A stretch of DNA of 11,932 nucleotides. Origin: Bacteroidota bacterium (GTDB lineage Bacteria; Bacteroidota; Bacteroidia; Chitinophagales; Chitinophagaceae). Made by a program: the position numbers and the translations under genes. Location of the stretch: NCBI GenBank assembly GCA_023423285.1, contig JAFAFV010000036.1, positions 1 to 11,932 of the forward strand, given 5' to 3'. This document shows, one piece after another, positions 7,097 through 11,932 of this stretch. The notes beneath the pieces are model-generated. The model had not been told where the DNA came from. It saw nothing but the letters and a program-made list of their open reading frames with translations, and searched no databases. The first letter of the stretch is position 1, and each line of letters opens with the position of its first letter.

Positions 7097-9145
7097 ATGT
7101 TCAAATCAGTAGCGGTTCTTTTTCTTTTATTGGGAAGTTTGTTTGCAAATAGTACACCGGTCATTCCTAAAAAACTTGATGCCTATATAAAACAGGTGGA
7201 TGTCGCAAAAGCAGGCAATGTGGCAGCAAATGTTCGGTATAAACAAATATCGCCGCAACTGTTTCATGTATCAATAAGCTGGAACTTAAAAGTTGCCGTT
7301 CCGCAAAATGAACTAAACGTAAAAATTACACCCGCCTTTTCACCGGTGTTTCATTGGGCGCCTCATTTAACGCCTACTGACAATCATATCATCCCGCAGC
7401 ACGTGTTTCGTGCACCGGCGCTCATCGTTACTGATCAAAAAAAAATGATCTCGGTCATACCCGATCTTGATTTGATCAAAAAGGATGGACTCCCGTGGCT
7501 GATGGATATGGATGCCGGGAAAAATCAGTTGACAGTTGGCTTAGGAAAATCTAAAGTTACCGATCATATTTTATATGAAAGAGAAGTCGGAATGGTCATT
7601 CCGCGGGGCAAAACAGAAACAGGTTTTTATATCATTATTTCTGATAGGCAGGCAGATATTCAAAATCCTTTTCATAATACGGTAACGTTTATGTGGAATA
7701 AATGGGCATCTGCACTATACCGGGCAGGGGAGCCCTTGCGTCAGCCCGATATGGAGCCTTACGTAAAGCAAACCTACGAGTGGGCATTTGAAAACTGGAA
7801 GCACGCGGTATGGCAGCAGTTTGAATTAAATGGTAAAAAAGTTGGTGCGCCGGTTTTTATTGTCAATACCACGCAAAGCCCCAATTACAGCGGCCATGTA
7901 AATGAAAGAGAATTCCGTTCGGTTTGGAACCAGGCCTGGTTTAATTCGCTGCGGTCGGCTTCGGGGTTGTATCGGTACGCAAAGCGTATTAATAATGATT
8001 CATTAAAAAATTACGCGCTTCTCACAAAAGAGCTGGCTTTGCAATTTCCGCAATACAATGGCTTTTTCCCGTCAGTCATAGCAACAGAAATGGACCAGAT
8101 TGATATTGGTGGCACAAAGTACAACCGTTCAAAAGGATGGCATACAAAATACTTCGGCAATTCAAACCGTAACCCTTATACCTGGGATCCGCGACAGTCG
8201 CCATACCATATTGCAGATATGAGCTTTACCGCTTACTGGATGCTTGTTTGGTATAAAGAACTGGAAAAAGATAACCGCCTGTTATCGTATGCAAAAAACT
8301 ATGCAGATGCATTATTAAAACTGCAGGACAGCGAAGGCTTTTTCCCTGCATGGTTAAGCCTTGAAAACTTTACACCACTGGATCATTTAAAGAAGTCTCC
8401 CGAAACCAGTATTTCCGTAACATTTTTATTAAAGATGTTCGAGGCTACCAAAGATGTGCGTTATCTGCAAAGTGCAGAAAAAGCCATGAAAGCCGTTATA
8501 CAAAAAATAATTCCGGCAGGGCAGTGGGAAGATTTTGAAACCTACTGGTCATGCAGCAGGGTGGGCAGTGATAAATGGGTGGGTAAAAAAGTGCTGCGAA
8601 ATAATATGTTTAAGCAAAACACTTTTTCCATATACTGGACGGCCGAAGCTTTGTTGGAACTATATAAAACCACGCGTAATAAAGAATACCTGACACTGGG
8701 ACACCGCACGCTGGATGAGTTGTTGATGGCACAGGCTGTATGGCAGCCACCCTTTATTGCCGTGCGAAGCCTTGGCGGCTTTGGTGTGATGAATGCCGAT
8801 GCAGAATGGAATGATTCCAGACAAAGCCTTTTCGCGGGATTAATACTTGAGTACGGAAAAGTTTTAAATAAAAAGGAATATGTTCAGCGCGGCATTACTG
8901 CATTGCGCGCATCTTTTTCCATGATGTATACTCCTTTAAACCCTCAAACCATGAAACAGTGGCAGGTGCGCTGGCCTTTTTTTGGGGAAGAAGATTATGG
9001 GTTTATGATGGAAAATTACGGGCATGGCGGCGTTACTAATGATGACGGACTGGGCATTGGCGACTTTACGATTTACGACTGGGGAAATGGCGCTGCTGCT
9101 GAAGCTTACAACAGGATGGTGGATCATTATGGCCGGTTAAAATAA
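7097..9145 (+). CDS. Secreted 682-residue protein, putative (alpha/alpha)-barrel glycan-active enzyme of unassigned family
   Basis: I do not recognise a named family. The N-terminus (MFKSVAVLFLLLGSLFANS) is a Sec signal peptide cut near residue 17-18, so the protein is exported. Residues about 20-200 look beta-rich. Residues about 220-680 are helix-rich with repeated hairpin-like units (for example YADALLKLQDSEGFFPAW, 402-419, and TAEALLELYKTTRNKEYL, 515-532). This layout, a beta-sandwich followed by an alpha/alpha toroid, recurs in many glycoside hydrolases and polysaccharide lyases. Possible active-site stretches rich in acidic and aromatic residues are QWEDFETYWSCS (476-487), MNADAEWNDSRQS (565-577) and MMENYGHGGVTNDDG (637-651). 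It starts 6 bases after the fucP stop, so cotranscription is very likely, and a role in D-arabinan or mannan breakdown is inferred. A carbohydrate-binding or lyase role remains possible. Confidence 0.6.
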   Translation: MFKSVAVLFLLLGSLFANSTPVIPKKLDAYIKQVDVAKAGNVAANVRYKQISPQLFHVSISWNLKVAVPQNELNVKITPAFSPVFHWAPHLTPTDNHIIPQHVFRAPALIVTDQKKMISVIPDLDLIKKDGLPWLMDMDAGKNQLTVGLGKSKVTDHILYEREVGMVIPRGKTETGFYIIISDRQADIQNPFHNTVTFMWNKWASALYRAGEPLRQPDMEPYVKQTYEWAFENWKHAVWQQFELNGKKVGAPVFIVNTTQSPNYSGHVNEREFRSVWNQAWFNSLRSASGLYRYAKRINNDSLKNYALLTKELALQFPQYNGFFPSVIATEMDQIDIGGTKYNRSKGWHTKYFGNSNRNPYTWDPRQSPYHIADMSFTAYWMLVWYKELEKDNRLLSYAKNYADALLKLQDSEGFFPAWLSLENFTPLDHLKKSPETSISVTFLLKMFEATKDVRYLQSAEKAMKAVIQKIIPAGQWEDFETYWSCSRVGSDKWVGKKVLRNNMFKQNTFSIYWTAEALLELYKTTRNKEYLTLGHRTLDELLMAQAVWQPPFIAVRSLGGFGVMNADAEWNDSRQSLFAGLILEYGKVLNKKEYVQRGITALRASFSMMYTPLNPQTMKQWQVRWPFFGEEDYGFMMENYGHGGVTNDDGLGIGDFTIYDWGNGAAAEAYNRMVDHYGRLK

Positions 9146-9251
9146 TAGCCGGAAGCACTATAATAAAAATTTTCCTGACTTGGAAAAAAACAGAAATAAG
9201 GAAATAGTCGTGCTTTTGTACTAATTTTCCATCGTTCAAAATGTTTCATAC

Positions 9252-9279
9252 GAATAGCCATAAGTAGAATAGCCTATTC
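9252..9279 (+). repeat. Direct repeat GAATAGCC plus 13-base palindrome, candidate regulator site
   Basis: GAATAGCC occurs twice, at 9252-9259 and 9267-9274, with a 15-base period. The second copy forms a perfect palindrome GAATAG-C-CTATTC (9267-9279). The first copy extends to ACGAATAGCCAT (9250-9261), which matches ACGAATAAGCCAT at 259-271 by the first promoter except for one missing A. Shared sequence ahead of two transcription units suggests a common regulator, but the left half here does not match the first site well. Confidence 0.3.
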
Positions 9280-9280
9280 C

Positions 9281-9297
9281 CTGCCTTTGGCAGGCAG
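9281..9297 (+). repeat. Small GC-rich hairpin (CTGCCT/AGGCAG), REP-like
   Basis: CTGCCT (9281-9286) pairs with AGGCAG (9292-9297) around a 5-base loop. An alternative pairing is CTGCC (9281-9285) with GGCAG (9289-9293). It is much richer in GC than its surroundings. From memory, short GGCAGGCAG palindromes are scattered between genes in many Bacteroidota genomes, so this may be one dispersed copy rather than a site specific to this locus. Confidence 0.35.
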
Positions 9298-9315
9298 AAA
9301 AGTAGCAAAATCAAA

Positions 9316-9332
9316 GTGCCGTTTTACGGTGC
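9316..9332 (+). promoter_or_regulatory. Hairpin just upstream of the GH125 start
   Basis: GTGCCGT (9316-9322) pairs with ACGGTGC (9326-9332) around a TTT loop; five pairs are Watson-Crick and two are G-U, so the structure is better as RNA than as DNA. It ends 15 bases before the ATG at 9348. In a transcript it could influence ribosome access to the GH125 start. There is no T-run, so a terminator is unlikely. A function is not demonstrated. Confidence 0.3.
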
Positions 9333-9347
9333 ACTAAAAATAAACAT

Positions 9348-10769
9348 ATGAAAAGAAAAGAGTTTATTCAAAAGACAAGCATTTTAGGAGCGGGTTTGGC
9401 CGCAGGTAAATTTTCGTTTGCATCATCCGGGCAGGATTTTCCTGTGGTACGCGTGGCAGAGAACCAGCGTAATTTTAAAAGCCCGTTAATTGAAAACGCC
9501 ATCAAAACATTTCAGTCAAAAGTAAAAAACAAAGAACTTAGCTGGCTGTTCAATAACTGCTTTCCCAATACGCTGGATACAACTGTTTTTTATGAAGAGA
9601 TTAATGGAAAACCTGATACTTATGTGATTACTGGTGATATTGATGCCATGTGGCTGCGGGATAGCTCTGCACAAGTATATCCTTATTTACAGTTCAGTAA
9701 GCAAGACATTGCTTTGCATAAACTCATTGTTGGTGTAATAAACAAGCAAACACATTTTATTTTAAAAGATCCCTACGCAAACGCTTTTTATAACGATGAT
9801 TCAAAAATCAGTAAGTGGGCCGAAAGTGACCGCACCGAAATGAAACCGGGTACTCATGAGCGTAAATGGGAAATTGATTCACTTTGCTATCCCATTCGCC
9901 TTGCTTACAGGTTTTGGAAAGTAACCGGCGATACGGCTCCATTTGATTCAAAATGGAAAGAGGCCATAGCGCTGACTTTAAAAACATTTAAAGAGCAGCA
10001 ACGTAAGGATAATTTGGGCCCTTATAAATTTGAACGTGAAACGGCATGGGCTACAGACGGTATACCAATGGCTGGGTATGGTTACCCTGTTAAACCCAAC
10101 GGTCTTATTTGTTCCATGTTCAGGCCCAGCGACGATGCAACCATTTATGCCTACCTCATCCCATCCAACTTTTTTGCTGTAACCAGCCTCAGGCAGGCCT
10201 CCGAAATGGTGCGCGTGATCAGCAAAGACAATAAGCTGGCATCAGACCTTATGGCGCTTGCAGCCGAGGTGGATGAAGCCCTCAAAAAATATTCAATAAC
10301 ATCTCACCCTAAGTTTGGAAGAATTTATGCGTTTGAGATAAATGGCTTCGGCAGTTATAATTTAATGGATGATGCCAATGTGCCCAGCCTGCTTGCTATG
10401 CCTTATCTTGGCTCAGTTACCACGCAGGATGCCATTTACAAAAACACGCGCAACTATGTGTGGTCATTAGAAAATCCTTTCTTCTTTAAAGGAAAATATG
10501 GCGAGGGTATAGGAGGCCCGCATATTGGGTTGGATATGATTTGGCCCATGAGCATTATTATGAAAGCAATGACCACTTCAAACGAAACTGAAATAAAATG
10601 GTGTATAGATACGCTTCGCAAAACACATGGCGGCACCGGCTTCATGCACGAATCTTTTCATAAAGACAATCCTGAAAAATTTACGCGTTCCTGGTTTGCC
10701 TGGACAAACACTCTGTTTGGAGAGTTGTTGTGGAAGACATTTAACGAAAGGCCGCATTTGTTATCCTGA
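9348..10769 (+). CDS. GH125 exo-alpha-1,6-mannosidase, exported
   Basis: A 473-residue GH125 (formerly DUF1237) protein. The family consists of inverting exo-alpha-1,6-mannosidases that remove terminal mannose. The hallmark ITGDIDAMWLRDSSAQVYPY (94-113) is clear, as are SMFRPSDDATIYAYLIPSN (256-274) and THGGTGFMHESFHKDNP (426-442). Asp262 and Glu435 are 173 residues apart, exactly like the catalytic acid Asp220 and base Glu393 reported for the Clostridium perfringens enzyme, so both seem conserved. The N-terminus MKRKEFIQKTSILGAGLAAG resembles a Tat-type leader (RRxFIK) but with Lys-Arg-Lys in place of twin Arg; export is likely, the route uncertain. It is separated from the operon by 202 bases and followed after 38 bases by a LacI regulator. 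Next to D-arabinan enzymes, the alpha-1,6-mannan core of lipoarabinomannan is a plausible substrate; fungal mannan or N-glycans are alternatives. Confidence 0.92.
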   Translation: MKRKEFIQKTSILGAGLAAGKFSFASSGQDFPVVRVAENQRNFKSPLIENAIKTFQSKVKNKELSWLFNNCFPNTLDTTVFYEEINGKPDTYVITGDIDAMWLRDSSAQVYPYLQFSKQDIALHKLIVGVINKQTHFILKDPYANAFYNDDSKISKWAESDRTEMKPGTHERKWEIDSLCYPIRLAYRFWKVTGDTAPFDSKWKEAIALTLKTFKEQQRKDNLGPYKFERETAWATDGIPMAGYGYPVKPNGLICSMFRPSDDATIYAYLIPSNFFAVTSLRQASEMVRVISKDNKLASDLMALAAEVDEALKKYSITSHPKFGRIYAFEINGFGSYNLMDDANVPSLLAMPYLGSVTTQDAIYKNTRNYVWSLENPFFFKGKYGEGIGGPHIGLDMIWPMSIIMKAMTTSNETEIKWCIDTLRKTHGGTGFMHESFHKDNPEKFTRSWFAWTNTLFGELLWKTFNERPHLLS

Positions 10770-10807
10770 TATGTTACAAAGCCTACAACGGTTATATAAA
10801 CCTCCTA

Positions 10808-11821
10808 ATGGCTAAAGTTCGCTTAATTGATATTGCTAAAAAAGCAGGTGTCTCCGCCAGCACGGTGTCTCTTGTTTTAAATCATAAGGCTGAAAAGCTG
10901 AGGATAAGTCCCGAACTGATCGCAAAAGTGCAAAAGGTTGCGCACTCTGCGGGATACGTACCCAACCAGGTTGCCGTAAGCCTGAGAACAGGTAAAACAA
11001 AAGTAATCTGTCTTATTGTAGAAGATTTTGCCAATCCTTTTTTTGCAGAAATTACCAGTTTAATTGAGGCAAGGCTTAGAGAAAAAGGGTATCAATTAGT
11101 CTGCTCAAGTATTGCCAACGATCCCGTTAATACAACTACGTTGATAAAAAAATTATCGAACGGGCTGGTTGATGGCTTTTTCATAACGCCAATGCCAGGG
11201 CTGGAAAACGACATCAGGATGTTGGTAAAATCGGGTATTCCCGTTGTGCTGGTAGATAGTACTTATTACAACCTCACAATACCTTACGTGCTTACCGATA
11301 ATATTAAGGGTGTTACAATGGGCATGGAGCATTTGATCAAAAACTCGTATAAAAAAATTCTTTTTGTCTCGGTTGATTATGAAGTAATACAGATCAAGGA
11401 AAGAGAGCAGGCTTATGAACAGGTGATGCTAAAAAATGGCCTTACTTCCAAAATTGTGAGAATAGAGTACAGCACTATTAAAAATATAAATAAGCAAGAA
11501 CTTTGCAACGAAATTACAGATTACGGGCCTGATGCAGTTTTCTTTGCAACCAACTATCTGGGAATTGAGGGGTTGGAATGCATAGACAGTCTTGCTTTAA
11601 AAATACCTGACGATATAGCTGTGATCTGTTTTGACGATCACGATGCTTTCAGGTTGTACAAGCCATCTATAACTGTAGTGGAGCAATCTATTGAGGAAAT
11701 TGTAAGTGCATCAATGAATACTATGTTTGATATATTAAATACACCGCTATATCAGCAAACTAAAGGGCAATTGATAAAGCCTAAGCTAATTATCAGAGAG
11801 TCTACAAAAAGATTGCAATAA
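10808..11821 (+). CDS. LacI/GalR-family transcriptional regulator
   Basis: A complete 337-residue LacI-family regulator, the family's usual length. Residues 5-25 form the DNA-binding helix-turn-helix (IDIAKKAGVSASTVSLVLN), followed by the hinge-helix segment NQVAVSLRTGKT (53-64), which holds the leucine that normally intercalates at the central CG of the operator. From residue 65 on it is a periplasmic-binding-protein-like effector domain (ICLIVEDFANPFFAEI at 67-82, AVICFDDHDAF around 275-285 and SITVVEQS after it). The effector is unknown; D-arabinose, D-ribulose or an arabinan fragment would fit the locus. It starts 38 bases after GH125 with no visible promoter between, so it is probably cotranscribed with it. 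CG-centred inverted repeats at 253-268 and 11915-11928 are candidate targets. Confidence 0.93.
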   Translation: MAKVRLIDIAKKAGVSASTVSLVLNHKAEKLRISPELIAKVQKVAHSAGYVPNQVAVSLRTGKTKVICLIVEDFANPFFAEITSLIEARLREKGYQLVCSSIANDPVNTTTLIKKLSNGLVDGFFITPMPGLENDIRMLVKSGIPVVLVDSTYYNLTIPYVLTDNIKGVTMGMEHLIKNSYKKILFVSVDYEVIQIKEREQAYEQVMLKNGLTSKIVRIEYSTIKNINKQELCNEITDYGPDAVFFATNYLGIEGLECIDSLALKIPDDIAVICFDDHDAFRLYKPSITVVEQSIEEIVSASMNTMFDILNTPLYQQTKGQLIKPKLIIRESTKRLQ

Positions 11822-11882
11822 AAATTTGTCAGTTTAATTTTTTTTCATAGAATTGTGTTCTAATTTTCGATGATTGTTTGAC

Positions 11883-11902
11883 AGGGTGCATAACCCTTTT
11901 TT
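11883..11902 (+). terminator. Short Rho-independent terminator candidate after the LacI gene
   Basis: AGGGT (11883-11887) pairs with ACCCT (11893-11897) around a 5-base loop GCATA, and the right arm runs directly into a T-run (11897-11902). The stem is only 5 pairs, so strength may be modest. Its place, 62 bases after the LacI stop and just before a likely operator for the next gene, is right for a transcript end. Confidence 0.55.
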
Positions 11903-11914
11903 ATAAAATGATTG

Positions 11915-11928
11915 CTAAAACGTTTTAG
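11915..11928 (+). promoter_or_regulatory. Perfect 14-base CG-centred palindrome, candidate LacI-family operator
   Basis: CTAAAACGTTTTAG is a perfect palindrome centred on C|G, the classic form of LacI/GalR/CcpA-type operators. It lies 94 bases after the LacI gene and 4 bases from the window end, presumably in the control region of a gene to the right. With the preceding base, its left half GCTAAAAC (11914-11921) differs by one base from GCTTAAAC at 253-260. The adjacent LacI protein is the natural candidate to bind it. The rest of 11822-11932 shows the terminator candidate and no gene. Confidence 0.6.
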
Positions 11929-11932
11929 AAGA

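Larger units (their letters stand above)
9146..9347 (+). other. 202-base intergenic region before the GH125 gene
   Basis: This gap ends the tightly spaced run of genes and probably holds control signals for GH125 and the regulator behind it. A 6-base hairpin (TTTTCC at 9170-9175 with GGAAAA at 9182-9187) is followed by A, not T, so it does not look like a terminator on this strand. An inverted pair ATTTT/AAAAT (9224-9228 and 9238-9242) is weak. I find no exact TAnnTTTG box; the nearest, TGCCTTTG at 9282-9289, has one mismatch and no -33 partner. Repeats and hairpins in the right half are listed separately. No convincing small gene is seen. Confidence 0.5.

Noticed and set aside
9170..9187. 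TTTTCC/GGAAAA hairpin after the 682-residue gene as a terminator
   Set aside because: It is followed by an A-run rather than a T-run on the transcribed strand, and the stem is short, so it does not fit a Rho-independent terminator for this operon.
1..11932. CRISPR array, insertion sequence, tRNA or rRNA
   Set aside because: No regularly spaced repeat array, transposase or recombinase gene, terminal inverted repeats, or recognisable tRNA/rRNA sequence was seen.

Overview
The window looks like chromosomal DNA from a Bacteroidota bacterium, probably of the Chitinophagaceae/Sphingobacteriales type. The main reasons are the lack of Shine-Dalgarno sequences before most starts, a TAnnTTTG-type -7 promoter box, lipoproteins and secreted enzymes of families typical of that phylum, and LacI-type control of a carbohydrate locus. 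All genes lie on the + strand. Identifications rest on recognising motifs by eye; no search was run.

Layout: (1) positions 2-133 are the 3' end of a LacI-family regulator. (2) A 158-base gap holds a promoter box and an overlapping CG-centred inverted repeat, a plausible LacI-type operator. (3) Positions 292-9145 form a probable operon of six genes: secreted GH172 (DUF2961) enzyme, DUF6786-like lipoprotein, L-fucose/D-arabinose isomerase (fucI), DUF4185/GH183 lipoprotein, FucP-type sugar:H+ symporter, and a 682-residue secreted protein that I cannot place in a numbered family. (4) A 202-base gap contains short repeats and hairpins. (5) A GH125 exo-alpha-1,6-mannosidase and a complete LacI-family regulator follow. 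(6) The right end holds a short terminator-like hairpin and a perfect 14-base palindrome resembling a LacI-family operator, perhaps serving a gene beyond the window.

How the genes may work together: GH183 (endo-D-arabinanase) and GH172 (which includes exo-alpha-D-arabinofuranosidases) are the families known to take apart the D-arabinan of mycobacterial arabinogalactan and lipoarabinomannan. FucP and FucI of E. coli also accept D-arabinose, so importer and isomerase would handle the released sugar (D-arabinose to D-ribulose). GH125 would remove alpha-1,6-mannose, the linkage of the lipoarabinomannan mannan backbone. My reading is therefore a D-arabinan (arabinogalactan/lipoarabinomannan) utilisation locus. 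The 682-residue protein and the DUF6786-like lipoprotein are its uncharacterised members. No SusC/SusD pair, D-ribulose kinase, aldolase, GH116 or GH76/GH92 enzyme is present here; they may lie outside. The main alternative is a fucose or general plant/host glycan locus, but no fucosidase is seen.
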